From positions 137,913 through 201,912 of the forward strand of contig CAUYUJ010017982.1 of NCBI GenBank assembly GCA_963575745.1: a stretch of DNA of 64,000 nucleotides. Reading direction: 5' to 3'. Shown piece by piece: positions 1 to 10,383 of the stretch. Each line of letters starts with the position of its first letter. Position 1 is the first letter of the stretch. Source of the DNA: Prorocentrum cordatum (taxonomy: Eukaryota; Sar; Dinophyceae; Prorocentrales; Prorocentraceae). The notes beneath the pieces were generated by a model, which was given only the letters and a program-made list of their open reading frames with translations, had not been told where the DNA came from and ran no database searches. The translations under genes were made by a program, and so were the position numbers.

Positions 1-640
1 CGAATGCCGCCCGCGGCGGCCTTCGTCGCGGGAAGAGGGGGGAGGCGGCCAAGGAAATGGGCGAGCGCAGTTGGCAAGATGGGGCAGAGTAGCACGCGGG
101 AGTCTGAAAAAGAGCGGCCGCCCTGGATCGGCGATTCTGGCGTTTTTTCCGCCGGCATAGACAAGCTCGACGAAAACTTGCCGAGTTAGATAGCGCTCGG
201 GCGCGGCGCGCGCGGATCGCATGAAAGAGCAAGCAGAGGACGAGGGCGGGCAGAGCTGGGGAAGGCAGAGGAGGAGGAGGAGGAGGAGGAGGAAGAAGAG
301 GAGGAAGAGGAGGAGGAGGAGGAGGATGAGGAAGAGGAGGGAGGAGGAGGAGGCGCGGGGAGGGGAAGCACGAGGAGGAGCAGCATCAGCATCAAAAGGC
401 GAAACTGAATCTCGGGGAAGGGAAGTGGACGAGGAGGCAAGGGGGCGGTGGAATGAGGAGAAGAAGGGCGAGGAAGGACGACGAGGATGATGAGCGAGGA
501 TGGGGGGGAGGGCGCTGGGATGATCGGGGGAATGCGGTAGATGAGAACGATGGGGCAATGGGGCGAGGATGAGGGACGGCGAGGAGAAATCGAAGAGAGA
601 CTTTTGACGGGGGGGGCTGGACAGGGGATGGGGAGGGTCA
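1..640. other. GC- and purine-rich sequence with (AGG)n tract, no gene
   Basis: The stretch is GC-rich, with an AGG/GAG trinucleotide tract at about 263-355. The open frames crossing it encode only Arg/Glu or Ser homopolymers, so I see no gene. Confidence 0.6.
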
Positions 641-689
641 GGGTGGGAAGGCGGTGCCGTTGTGGATCGGGCGATGCGCTTGGATCGCA

Positions 690-2690
690 GGGCGTCGGAT
701 TGGAGCGGTGGGGTTAGCGTCGGCGCTGCAGGGTAACGCGCCAGGATGAACGCGCGTTGGGGTTCGGGTTCGTGGAATGATGTTGGTGTGGCAGGATTGG
801 GGCAAGAGCGTGAGGTTTAGGGCGTGAGGACTAGACATTAAAACTAGGGTGGCGCGGTTTGGGCTGGGGCGCTATGGTTAGGACGTTGCGCTTTAGATTC
901 GGGCGCTGGGGCTGGTTAGGGTGTTCAGACTTGTGGTGTTCGCGTTCAGGTGTCAGGGCTAGGGAGGTAGGATTATGGTGTTAGCGCTTCTGTGTTTAGC
1001 ATTGGGGTGAGGGTTCCAGGGCTAGGGGTGGCGCCTAGGGTTTGGGTGTTAAGGTTTGGGTTCGGATGTTCGGATCACGGTGTTGAGGTTAGAGCTATGT
1101 GTTGTTAGGGTTGGCGTGTTAAGAATCCGGCGTTAGATGTGCATGCTGGAGGATAGCGTTTAGTGTCGGGTTGCCAGGGTGCCGGCTAGGGTGGTAAAGT
1201 CAGGATCAGGATCTATATTATCACCGCATGGTCCAAGCTGAGGGTAGCAGGTTCAAGGGCAATGCTCAGGGTAAGTCTGCTAGCTAGGATGCTAGAATTG
1301 TTGCGTCATGGGTTAGGGCGCAAGGGAACGGTCTAACGCATTAGAATAGCACGCCAGGGCAAAGGTACAAGGCTAGGGTCAAGGTAAACTTGCCAGGATG
1401 GGTCAGGGCCTCCAAGTTAGGATGGCCGGGGATTTCCTGTTTAGGGTGCGCGGACTGAGGTGGCATGTTCAGGGTGATACGGTTAGGGCCGAGGTGTTAG
1501 AATCAGGCTGGTGCGCGTTTGAGCTAGGGTTTTAAGGGTTGGTTAGGTTCCGGTGTTAAGTTTGCAGCACTGCGACCAGGCTGCATGTTGCGCGGGCGTG
1601 TAGCCTTGGCGCTAGGGCGAAATAGTTAGCGCGTCAGGGTTAGTGCTCGCCCTTAGGATTGAGAGCGGAAGGGCGCGGGTCAGGGTGCCAGGGTAACGGT
1701 GGTCATGTGTTAGGATGGAAAAATGTGATTAGAGCTCGCGCGTTCGAGTCGGGTCGCTACGGAGAGGGCTCGGATGCTGAAGTTAGGGTGCTAGGGCAAG
1801 GGTGATCATACTGTGGTCTTAGGGTCAGCGTCGCGGTGTTGGGGTCACGGGCCAGGGGCAATGTTCAGGGCGGCCAGGAGCTAGCTAGGGCACTAGGATT
1901 GGCGCGACAAGGGTTAGGGGTTAGGGCGCAAGGGGGCGAACCAACGCTGTAGAGTAGCGCGCTAGGGTAAGGGTGTATGGCTCGGGTTAGGGTGAGGATG
2001 CCAGGCTAAGGTCAGGGTGTTCACGCTAGGGTGGCACGGGGCCTCATGTTTAGGGTGTGAGGACTTAGGTGGCGCGCTTAGGATGATGCCGTCAGGGTCA
2101 AGGTGTTAGAGTCAAGCTGGTGCGGGTCGGGTTGTGGCGTTAAGGGTTGGTTAGGTTCCGGCGTTAGGTTTACTGTGCTACGACTGGGCTCTACGTTGCG
2201 CAGGCTTGTAGCCTCGGTGTTAGGACGAAAGAATTCGGGCGTCAGGGTTAGGGCTTCTGCTCAGGACTACGAGTAGAAGGGCGTGGGCGAGGGTGTCAGG
2301 GTGGCGGTGGTAAGGCGCGGGGATGAGGGGTGTGCGATTAATGGTAGTGCGAGAGGGCTAGGATGCTGGAGTTCGGGTGTTAGGGCAAGGGTGATCATGC
2401 CGTGGTCTTAGGGTCAGAGTTGCGGCGCTCGTGTTAAGGCAAATTCTCAGAGACAGGTTTTCGGGATGAGGATATACAGCTGAGGGCGCGCGGGTGTAAG
2501 GCACGGGGCGTTCGATGAATTCGTCTGGTATTTGCGCCAAGGCGATGAGGCCAATGTTGCGCTGCCTGGGATAGGGTCAGTGTTCAGGGTTACGATGTCA
2601 AGATTAGCGCGGGGGCGTTAGGGTTATGATGCGAGAGTTGGGGCGTTAGGATTAGGGCGCGAGGCCTCGGGCATTGGGGCGCGAAGGTGC
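690..2690. repeat. Degenerate TTAGGG-like repeat field
   Basis: About 2 kb made of short variants such as GTTAGGGT, GCTAGGGT, GTCAGGGT and TTAGGGC, spaced irregularly and all in the same orientation. The motif resembles telomeric TTAGGG/TTTAGGG, but nowhere do more than two perfect copies stand in tandem, so this is not an active telomere. Old interstitial telomere-like or subtelomeric sequence is one reading; a GGGT-rich minisatellite is another. Confidence 0.7.
1211..2420 (+). repeat. Higher-order unit of about 600 bp within the TTAGGG-like field
   Basis: Landmarks recur about 600 bp apart. TTAGGTTCCGG occurs at about 1543 and 2151, GATCATRCYGTGGTCTTAGG at 1804 and 2393, and RTTAGAATAGC/GTAGAGTAGC near 1341 and 1943. 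This gives roughly two diverged copies of a 590-608 bp unit, so the short motif was amplified as part of a longer block. Confidence 0.65.
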
Positions 2691-3076
2691 CAGGGGCAGG
2701 GCGTTGGCGCCAGCGCGGCTGCCCATGCAGGGCCAGGCGACTAGGGCGCCAGCGTTAGGATGTCAATGCCATCAGGCTCGCGGCGGTCTGCGTCGCGGGA
2801 GGAGGAGAGGGAGGCAGAGGTGGAGTCGGAGTAGCGCGTGCGAGTCTGAGGCGGGGTGGCCGCCCTAGTTCGGGCGCTCAGGTGTTTTTTCTTCCGCGGG
2901 CGCATGTCCAAGCAGAACTCGCCCAAGCGGAACGCGCGGGGCGCGATGCACGCGAGGGCGAGGGGGGGGGGCGGAAGAGGAGGAGAAGGATGGCGAGCAA
3001 GACGGGCCGGACGGGAGAAGGAGGAGAAGGCAGAGGAGAAGAAAGAGGATCATCCACAGAAGGCGGAGTTGAACTT

Positions 3077-4057
3077 TTAGGCAGAGAGGGGCATCGGGCG
3101 CCGGGCACCGGAATCAATCTTTTCAAATGCACGCACATGCTGCAGAGATCCTGAGGCGCGGCGCCCGTCGCACGGGTGCTCGATCTGACTCGAGATCTCG
3201 GCGCAAGCGCGAACCCCTGGGCCACCTCGATCCACATCGGCAACTGTCTCGCTGCGCCAGAGGATCTGAGGATGGCAACCCGCACGCTGTACAACAGTGC
3301 CCCTCGCGACCGCCATGACGTCTGGCAGCGGCAGCGCGAGCCCGCCCGGGGCGTGCGCAGGGCGCGCAACCCCGCGAGCGCATCGCCCGACGAGTGTCCG
3401 AGACCCAGTCAGCGACGCAGGCAGCACGGGCTTTTTCGATGAAGATTTTGAAGGCGCGGGCTGTCCCGCAGCGCGCTTGGCCGCATGCTTCCAGGCATTC
3501 TGCGGCCTCTCGTCTGCCCCGCTGTCCTGCTCGACGGCCGCAGAGGGGCAATGTTCCAGGGGCTGCGGCGGCGGCCCAGGATGAAACCAGGCGGCGATGC
3601 TCAAAGACTTGCTGCGCACGCGGCCCCACCGAAAAGACCTGCCTTCATGCCCCCCTCCTGTGCGACGGCACGCGCAGATTTTACCTGCTCTGCCATTCGA
3701 GTCAGAGCACCGCGCAGAACCCCGGCGGTCCAAAGTGTGACTGTCGAATGGAATGCTCGGCACTGCATCGGGGCAGTTGCTGGCCCCATCACTTTCTTTG
3801 ATATTGAACCAGCTCCAAGCCTGCCTCATCGATGCGCTGAAGCAGCGGCCCCATTCAGCACTGCCCCGAAATCTCACGTCTTCCCCACGATCGTGCCAAA
3901 CAATGCCGCGGCTGCTGTCAAAGTTCTTCACCCAGTCGTCGCAGATGGCGCCCTGCCCGCGCCCGTGTTCCAGTTGGGCCGCCGTGTCGCGCGACGTGCA
4001 GCCCAAGCCTGTGCGTCTATTCGGCCAGGTTTGCGACATGAGCAAAAACCGCCCCAT
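3077..4057 (-). CDS. Uncharacterised ORF downstream of a spliced-leader relict (candidate retrocopy)
   Basis: Reading leftwards from an ATG at 4057, an open frame of 326 codons ends at 3077. It starts MGRFLLMSQTWPNRRT and carries ICDDWVKNFDSSRGIVWHD and WGRCFSASMRQAWSWFNI, with many Trp/Cys residues and GC-rich third codon positions, so the first 130 or so residues look like real coding sequence. I do not recognise a family, and the C-terminal half is more basic and low-complexity and may be frameshifted. The start is chosen because it is the first ATG, 23 nt downstream of the DinoSL-like sequence at 4081-4102 in the same orientation. The same frame stays open upstream through microsatellites, which I exclude. 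The opposite strand also has an open frame (3485-4111), which is why confidence is moderate. Confidence 0.4.
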   Translation of the reverse strand: MGRFLLMSQTWPNRRTGLGCTSRDTAAQLEHGRGQGAICDDWVKNFDSSRGIVWHDRGEDVRFRGSAEWGRCFSASMRQAWSWFNIKESDGASNCPDAVPSIPFDSHTLDRRGSARCSDSNGRAGKICACRRTGGGHEGRSFRWGRVRSKSLSIAAWFHPGPPPQPLEHCPSAAVEQDSGADERPQNAWKHAAKRAAGQPAPSKSSSKKPVLPASLTGSRTLVGRCARGVARPAHAPGGLALPLPDVMAVARGTVVQRAGCHPQILWRSETVADVDRGGPGVRACAEISSQIEHPCDGRRASGSLQHVRAFEKIDSGARRPMPLSA

Positions 4058-4080
4058 CCCAAATCGAGCCTCAGGACCAG

Positions 4081-4102
4081 CTTGAGCCGACGTGGCTGCG
4101 GA
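4081..4102 (-). other. Diverged dinoflagellate spliced-leader relict
   Basis: On the minus strand this reads TCCGCAGCCACGTC then GGCTCAAG, matching 18 of 22 positions of the DinoSL consensus (three differences in the A/T-rich centre plus one G-for-A). The SL is normally added to mRNA by trans-splicing, so a genomic copy fused to an ORF indicates reverse transcription of a mature message. No GT splice donor follows the AAG, so it is not an SL RNA gene. Confidence 0.55.
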
Positions 4103-4104
4103 CA

Positions 4105-4260
4105 ATGCTGATGCCGATGATGGTGATGGCGGTAATGATGATGGTGATGATGGTGATAATAATGATGGTGGTGGTGGTGGTGGTGAAAATGATGCTGCTG
4201 ATGAGTGCAGCGAACATGATGTTGATGATGTTGGTGATGATGGCGATGGTGATGATGAGA
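4105..4260 (+). repeat. (GAT/GGT)n imperfect microsatellite
   Basis: Imperfect ATGATG/GGTGGT trinucleotide repeats of about 155 bp begin right next to the spliced-leader relict. They encode Asp or Met runs depending on frame and are not a gene. Confidence 0.85.
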
Positions 4261-4639
4261 AAAAAAGGGACGTTGAGATGGATAGGGGTGAGATATGACG
4301 TTGATCATGATGGTGACGAGGAGGAGGGGGAGGGGGGGGGCGCGGGGATGAGCCGGAGGAAAGGCGGCGAGAGCGCTTGCGAGAACGAGCGGTGAGAAGA
4401 AAGTGGGAAGCGAGCGGAGGTGATGAGGGAGGATGTGAGACGGGGATGGAAAGTACCAGGTTGGGGGGGCGGGGAGGAGCACGAGGAGAAGTAGGAAGCA
4501 GCGAGCAAGAAGCAAAATGAGTTGAAGCGATGCACACAAGACAACCTGCATCGGTTAATAGGTGGGGAGCGGGAAAACGACAACCAGACCCGAAAACAAG
4601 AACGCTGTGACCTTCCAGCCCTTTATATAGGCTGCCGCC

Positions 4640-4745
4640 CCCCCCCTGCTCCTCCTCCTCCTCCCCTTCGATTTTCCTCCTCCACCTCCTCCTCCTCCTC
4701 TTCCTCTTCTTCCTCCTCCTCCTCCTCCTCCTCCTCCTCCTCCTA
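4640..4745 (+). repeat. (TCC)n microsatellite
   Basis: Polypyrimidine CCT/TCC trinucleotide tract of about 100 bp with few interruptions. Confidence 0.9.
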
Positions 4746-5209
4746 CCCGCTCTTCGGCGCAGGAGGGCGACGTCCTCCCGGCGCCTGTCTCGCATTGTTT
4801 CACGGCCAGCCGCGTCGGGGATACTCCGCCCCCCTGGTTCTCGAGGACTGCCGCGGCGGCCCTCGCGCTGGCGGGCGTGGTGTCGCTTTCTGCGCGGGCG
4901 CCGAGTCCGTGGGCATCGGCGGCGCGCGCGCGCTCTCTGCGCGCCGCCTCCAGGTCTGCCCAGCGCGCCGAGCCCCTCGGCGCGCGCCCCTCGCCTGCAG
5001 AACAGCTGCTTCGCATCCGCGGCCGCCGCGCGCATCCACGGGCGCAGCGGGCCGCGCCCTCGCAAGCGCGGCAGCTCTCGAAATGCGCCAATGTGTCAGC
5101 CGCCTCCGGCGAGGACAGCTGGCATGCGCCATCGCACGCGCGGGCGCCGAGTGCCTTGCACTAGTCTCGCTCGACCTTCATCGAGCCTGCACAGCGGCGT
5201 CAAACACTG
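4746..5209. other. GC-rich sequence without a supported gene
   Basis: Very GC-rich, with overlapping open frames on both strands, all Ala/Arg/Pro-rich and without a recognisable motif. I see nothing I can call. Confidence 0.4.
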
Positions 5210-5375
5210 CCGACTCACAGTCGGAAGTGCTTGGACTGGGAGCGCGAGCGGACGCCGGACCTTTTCGAGCGCCGCCCTGCCATAGCAATGCAGGAGGCAT
5301 GGGCTGCGAATTACTGGACGCAAGGGTACCCTTGATTTGGCGGGGTCGACCTGCCAATCAGGGCCGACTGTGTAC
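5210..5375 (-). repeat. Dispersed coding-like repeat, copy 1
   Basis: The stretch ending GCAAGGGTACCCTTGATTT matches 41360-41685, and its short end (CCTTGAYTTGGCRGGG) recurs a third time at 15128. Minus-strand translations of the two long copies share PCLLH-x2-G-x2-AL-x-K, which suggests descent from a protein-coding or retroelement sequence. Copy 1 has no insertion at the GGTACCC site that is occupied in copy 2. Confidence 0.55.
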
Positions 5376-5878
5376 CGAGGGTGCGCCCCAACCATCCATG
5401 ATCGAACGCTGGGCCGCGCTCCTGCTGGCTGCGCCAGATGCGGCGCCCGTCCACGTGCCCCGAGCCTCGGCCTGCGTCGCGCGCCCCGTCGCGGGCCGCG
5501 CGTGCTCGGGCATTCGCGTTGCCTGGTGCGGCTGGCTGTCATATTCTCGGCGGGTGCGAACAAGAGTGGTTACCTGATAGGTGACTGCCAATGGGCACGT
5601 GCATTCGCGATATTCGTTAATGAGATAACGCGACGGCTGGGCGCGGCAGATGATAGCACCATGCTGTGAACTTATGTGTGGCACGTACGTGCATGCGGTC
5701 GCCGGATCTCCATTCCTGTCTTCTTGTCATGCTCGACACCATGCTATCTTTGGTTCTCTGTAGATCTGCTGACGTGGACCGCTTCTTGGCCCGTTTCGCC
5801 TGCCCATCTTGACGCCCTTCGGCTGACACATCGCCTCGCTAGGCGGCTCCCACTTAGTCCAGTAATCTCGACTCGTAG
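5376..5878. other. No supported gene
   Basis: Base composition becomes less GC-rich here and remains so to about 6.8 kb. I find no domain, repeat or splice signal that I can support. Confidence 0.4.
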
Positions 5879-6142
5879 TCAACGGCGCGCATCGAGGCAC
5901 TCGCCATGACAAGCTGATAACGTAGTCATGGGCGCTGTCGTGTCCACGCTATTACGATCTTCTGCCTTCAGATATGTGTCGAAGCCCGCTTTCCCGGTTC
6001 TTCGCGCTACGCGCGCTGCAACCTCTTCCCAGATCGCCAGACACATCATGATATACAAGACATAAACTGCTATCGCTGGACGCACCGCCGCCAACATGCT
6101 GATGCAATGTTGAATATGCTGCGCCTTTAGTTGTATTGCCAT
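5879..6142 (-). CDS. Small hypothetical protein with one possible membrane segment
   Basis: An ATG-initiated frame of 87 codons starts MAIQLKAQHIQHCISMLAAV. A hydrophobic stretch follows (about residues 20-38, VRPAIAVYVLYIMMCLAIW), then a charged tail with RRTGKAGFDTYLKAEDRN. It lies in one of the few non-repetitive, lower-GC parts of the window, which makes chance less likely, but there is no recognised family and no SL-like signal upstream. It could be one exon or spurious. Confidence 0.22.
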   Translation of the reverse strand: MAIQLKAQHIQHCISMLAAVRPAIAVYVLYIMMCLAIWEEVAARVARRTGKAGFDTYLKAEDRNSVDTTAPMTTLSACHGECLDARR

Positions 6143-6814
6143 CAGCCGTTATCAGGCTCGTGCAGATATACGCGGTAACGCTCCAACAGACTCTCTCCCA
6201 TACAGGCCCACGCTTTTTATTGCTCTGACACCATTCAAGCCATCATGTCTATGTGCCCACAATGACCCTTCCAAATCGCATGTGTTCCCTGTTTGCTGGG
6301 CATGGGAGCTTCCGTACTTGCTCGCGCCAAAACTTGACCCAAGCAGTGCCCCTCGCTGATCGAGCACCCGGGCGCCCTGTGACTTTCCAAACGCAGGTTC
6401 GGATTAGTTTAACATGATATTTCTGTGGGATTCTTCCAGGAGGCTGTGCCGTTGGACGGCCATGCCGTATGTCATGCCCCCCAAGAACTCTTCGTCTCCA
6501 ACATCGTTTTGAGCCTTCTTCGGGCAACGGTGAGTCTTTGTCTGTCAGCCCTGGCAGTGGTGTTGCTTCTCGTCACCCTTGTCCCCAAATGTCGCGACGA
6601 GTAACTGTATGCGCTCTGAAACGTCGGTTTCAACTTGACCGCCTGGCTGCGTCAATGGATAATCCGTAGGTCACCAGTACGGCCGCTCCCCGAATGCGCG
6701 CTCTCAATGTTTGTTTGGGGACGGTATGCGTTTTCAGGAGACAACAGGAACCGCTCCAACATACCCTAGGCAATGTTACAAAATCCTCCTGCTCTGCCCT
6801 TTACTCACCCGCCC
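6143..6814. other. Non-repetitive sequence, no supported gene
   Basis: This is single-copy-looking sequence with short open frames on both strands (for example 6249-6527 minus and 6469-6669 plus). None shows a family motif. Confidence 0.4.
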
Positions 6815-7262
6815 CCCTCCCTCTCCCCCTCCTCCTCCTCCTCCTCCTCCTCCTCCTCCTCGTCTCCGCCTCCTCTTCCAATGACTCCGCCTCCTCCTCA
6901 TCCTCCTCCTCCTCCTGTTCCAAGTTCCGTCTCCAACGACGACGACGACAATGAAGGCGACCACGACGACAACGCTGCCACCACGACGCGGAAAACAACA
7001 CCGACGCCGCCGACGACGGCGACGGGGGCGACAGCGGCGACGACGGGCCGACAGACCGGGCGCGCCCGAGGCGTCCATCCGCGCATCGTCGCTGGGGGCC
7101 GCCTCGCCATTCGCCGGGCTCCTGTGGGGGGCGGGGCGGCCTCTGGTCACGCCGCCTGCCGAGTGGACCGTCGCCGCCGACGCCGTCGCCATCGTCGTCG
7201 TCGTGGATGTGGTGGTCCTCGTCGTTATCGCCGTCGCTGTCGTTGTCGTGGTTGTCGTTATA

Positions 7263-7313
<51 letters not shown>

Positions 7314-7560
7314 GTCTTGGTCGTAGTCGTCGTCGTCGTCGACGCGCCTCGGGGTGGATGAGGGGGTAATCGAATCAGCCACAGGCAGCAGCTACGATTG
7401 TGGGTGGAAAGCGACCGGGAGCAGCATCTGCATGCTGCAAATTTCGGCCCCCCTCCTTCCCAATCTCCCCGTTTGTTCACCCCCGACCGTCGTCATTGTG
7501 GTCGTCGACGTCGTCGCTGCCGTCGTCGTCGTCGACTGCGTCGCCGTCGGCGACGTCGGC
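6815..7560 (+). repeat. CTC tract followed by GTC/GAC trinucleotide tracts
   Basis: CTC repeats (about 6825-6915) pass into imperfect GAC/ACG (6940-7060). Then come GTC repeats, with a nearly pure block at about 7263-7345, and another GTC cluster at 7490-7555. Long frames here encode only Val, Ser, Arg or Asp runs. Confidence 0.85.
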
Positions 7561-8675
7561 GAACATCAAGGCGGTGGTCCGATCCGCCTCTCCTGTGGCG
7601 TCAGGCGGCTGAATCCCAGCCTGGCTGGGTGTGGGGGGGGCACCTGCTGCGCGCGTGGCGCCTTGTGAGCTCCAGATTCTGCACAGACGGGGGTTGGCTT
7701 CTCGGGATCTGGCGGCGCGGCCTCGCAGCAGTGCAGATCGTGTTGGGCTGGCTTTCGTTGGACCGGACAGTGCTGCTCTTCTGGGCGCGCACAAACATGG
7801 ATTACGGATCCGTGGATCGGGGAAGGTGCAGTCGGGGCGTTGACCTAAGGAACCCTGAATGAGGAGCGAGGCCCCCTTTTTTCCATGAGTTAAACCTCGA
7901 TTTCCCATCGAAGACATGCACGAAACCCGAGGCAAGCTGTGAAACAATGAAGGAACACGGAGCACCTCCCCAGCGAGAAGGGTTCCTTCTTCAGCGACCC
8001 GCCCGTACGACTGGAAACAGGAGGCCGCTGCCGCCAGAGTGGCGACGGAGCGCGCTGACTCTGCCCGGCAGGGGGGCCCGTCGCAAGATGCGGGCGCCAT
8101 AGTCCATGCCTGCCGTTCCTTGACTCTCGCCACTCGTGCCAGCTGCCACGTCACGACGTCCTTCGAGAAAGAGGTCGGCTACAACATTGATTCACCCCTG
8201 AATTACCCTTAAAGTATTCTCCGTCAGCTCTACGGACAGTGCGTAGAATGCTGCGTAGATCGACGGGGCTTCTACGTATTCCCACAGATTCGACGAGCGC
8301 ACAAGCTTGAGGCTTGAACCTGTGATGTAGTCGATCTCCTGCTCTTAAGACCCAGGGCCGACCCTTAAGAGGTCCGCGCGGAGCTCCGGGAGGGCCACAA
8401 ACGTCGGCCCACGGCTCTCCTCATCTTCTCCTTCCTGTTCTCCCTCCTCCTCCTCCTCCCTCCTCCTCCTCCTCCCCCTCCTCCTGCCCCGCGGCTCCCC
8501 ATGGCGGGACTTCGCTCGCGCCCCCGGGGCCGCGCGGCGGCCGCGGAGACGCCCGTCGGGCCCGCGCTGCGGCGGGCGCGGCGCCGAGCCCTCGAGGAAT
8601 GAGGAGAAGCGCAGCGTGGACCGGCGGCGCGCCCGGGTTGGGCAGGAGGCAGCTACTGGGATGTTTTCGTCGGGA
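7561..8675. other. Mixed sequence, no confident gene
   Basis: A minus-strand frame from about 8150 to 7477 has some coding-like composition, but it ends in the Asp-rich GTC microsatellite and shows no motif. A CTC tract lies at about 8435-8485. I make no gene call. Confidence 0.35.
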
Positions 8676-8825
8676 AGATTAAGGAGGATTAAGCCCCACT
8701 AGGGGGCTGTTACGCCAGAGTGGGCCTCGGATCAAACGGGATTGAGCCGGATTAAGCGGGATTAAGCGGGATCAAACGGGATTAAACAGATTTAGCCGGA
8801 TTAAGCCGGATTAAACGGGATTTCG
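8676..8825 (+). repeat. GGGATTAARC minisatellite
   Basis: At least ten copies of a 10-11 bp unit (GGGATTAAGC, GGGATTAAAC, GGGATCAAAC, GCCGGATTAA), densest from about 8728 to 8822. The block is AT-richer than its surroundings. Confidence 0.85.
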
Positions 8826-8886
8826 TTGGACTGGGGGGGGGCGTTTTGGGACGTTGCGCAGAGCACACGGTGCAGGGCAGGGCAGG

Positions 8887-8893
8887 GCGACGA

Positions 8894-8955
<62 letters not shown>

Positions 8956-8965
8956 CCGACGACGA

Positions 8966-8998
<33 letters not shown>

Positions 8999-9010
8999 CG
9001 ACGCCGACGC

Positions 9011-9041
<31 letters not shown>

Positions 9042-9045
9042 CACG
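8887..9045 (+). repeat. (GAC/GCC)n microsatellite
   Basis: About 160 bp of interspersed GCC and GAC trinucleotides encoding Asp/Ala, Arg or Thr/Pro runs in the three frames. Confidence 0.9.
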
Positions 9046-9201
9046 GCCGGCCGGATGGCCAGCCCACCGGTCAGCCCCGGCCGCACGAGAGAGAGAGAGA
9101 GATAGACGTGTGGCGGGCGACCGAACCGCTCGTCGCACCCGCGCCCGCGGACCGCGGACACGCCCAGCACCTCGGGTGCCTCCGAGCGGAGGGTGCGGAG
9201 G

Positions 9202-9312
9202 TACAGTCAACCAGGATGGTAAGGATGCGCGATAAGGATGCAAGGCCCTTGGACGCCCATTTCGAAACTTTTCGAACGGGGCGCGACCAACGAAAGTGGC
9301 CAAGGATGCACC
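9202..9312 (+). mobile_element. Partial MITE, left half (Tc1/mariner-like ends)
   Basis: The sequence starts TACAGTCAACC and is about 90% identical to the first 110 bp of the complete element at 9531-9707, including GCGCGATAAGGATGCAAG and GGACGCCCATTTCGAA. The right half is absent; unrelated coding-like sequence begins at about 9313. Confidence 0.75.
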
Positions 9313-9523
9313 GTCCCAGCCCGTGCCATTCTACACCACTCGGCTCCAGAGGGACGCCGCCGAAGTTGCCATCGAAAAGATCAACGAGTTGATCAACGCC
9401 CAGGGCTCCGAAGCGATGGCCTGGCTACAGGATCTCGAGACACGACATCACGACGCAGCGGGCCAACCGCAAGACCCAGAAGACCGCAACCAGCCCAGCA
9501 CAGGCACCAGCTCCAATACATAA
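9313..9523 (+). CDS. Coding fragment between two MITE copies
   Basis: This 70-codon frame ends in TAA at 9523 and reads like ordinary protein: PVPFYTTRLQRDAAEVAIEK, then INELINAQGSEAMAWLQDLE and a polar tail. Third codon positions are GC-rich. It has no ATG of its own, because the 5' side is the truncated MITE. It is therefore probably the last exon or the surviving 3' end of a gene. I recognise no family. A stop 7 nt before the next MITE shows that element did not disrupt this frame. Confidence 0.4.
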
Positions 9524-9530
9524 AGCGATC

Positions 9531-9707
9531 TACAGTCAACCCGTAGAATAAGGATGCGCGATAAGGATGCAAGGGCCTTGGACGCCCATTTCGAAGCTTT
9601 TCGAGCGGGGCGCGGCCGACGAAAGTTGCGAAGGATGGACCGAGGAGGCAAGGATGCAAGGGTAGCCTTGGGAAAGTTGCCCATCCTTACTATGCGGGTT
9701 GACTGTA
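9531..9707. mobile_element. Complete 177-bp MITE with TACAGTCAACCCG ends
   Basis: The terminal inverted repeats TACAGTCAACCCG and CGGGTTGACTGTA are perfect over 13 bp, and similarity continues inward (ATAAGGATG against CATCCTTAC). A TA at each end followed by CAGT is the signature of Tc1/mariner-type elements with a TA target duplication. It has no transposase, so it is non-autonomous. It lies in the 3' part of the minus-strand ORF at 9708-10036. Confidence 0.8.
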
Positions 9708-10036
9708 CAGCACCAGGACAAACCGACAAAGCAACAAGCACTCCTGGATGGGAAGATCAGCTTCGACAACACGACTCTCCGCCGTTGACATAGTTTCGGG
9801 CCGAGGTAGCTGACGACCGCGCCAGGGGTCACCGATCCCGTGTAGTGGGTCAGGTCGATCGCCGTGTCCTCCGTCGCGTGCGTGCGGCCGTTCGTGCTCA
9901 GGGAGCGTGGGTGCCAGGTCGATGGCGGCGGCAAGGCGGTCCCGTTCCTCTCGACAAAGGCCATCGAGCGGGCCTGCAGCGCAAGGACCTCGATGACCGC
10001 CGCCAACAAAGGCAGGAGCTTGGCGATGACGTGCAT
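9708..10036 (-). CDS. Candidate secreted protein, 3'-truncated, downstream of a spliced-leader relict
   Basis: From ATG at 10036 the minus frame begins MHVIAKLLPLLAAVIEVLAL, a good signal-peptide pattern (short positive start, hydrophobic core, Ala-rich end). A polar region follows with FVERNGTALPPPSTWHPRSL and TAIDLTHYTGSVTPGAVVSY. Codons are strongly GC-ending. The frame is open up to the MITE and runs through nearly all of it, stopping at a TGA made by its far inverted repeat, so the natural C-terminus is lost. Sequence after about 9790 may already be out of frame. A DinoSL-like sequence lies 347 nt upstream on the same strand. No family is recognised. Confidence 0.4.
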
Positions 10037-10383
10037 GGTCCCTCGGGCTGTCCGCCCGCGGGGTGTCCTCGCTGGACCGCGAGGAGGAGCGAGCTAGCCG
10101 TCGATCACGCCGTCGTTCTTCCCGTCTGTCGTGGCGAGGGCGGCACTTCCTGTGCGATGCACCGCGCTCGCTGCGAGAGGCAGATGTCGCATCACCAGGC
10201 ATGTGCCAAAATCACCACAATGCACGGCGCAACACTGGCCCCCACAGGAACTGGAAACTCCACAAGAGTGCGAGAAAAGCTTGTGCGAGAAAAGAAGTGC
10301 TGTTCCGACAGGAGCGCACAAAGAATTCGGGATCTGGCCTCGGACTGGAGGTGCCCACTTTCTGTCCAGGGGAACAATATCAT

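Noticed and set aside
690-2690. Functional telomere
   Set aside because: Units are degenerate and irregular, and the sequence is followed and preceded by other DNA.
4058-5065. Upstream extension of the 3077-4057 minus frame
   Set aside because: The extension encodes only microsatellite products and Arg-rich sequence; the ATG next to the spliced-leader relict is the better start.
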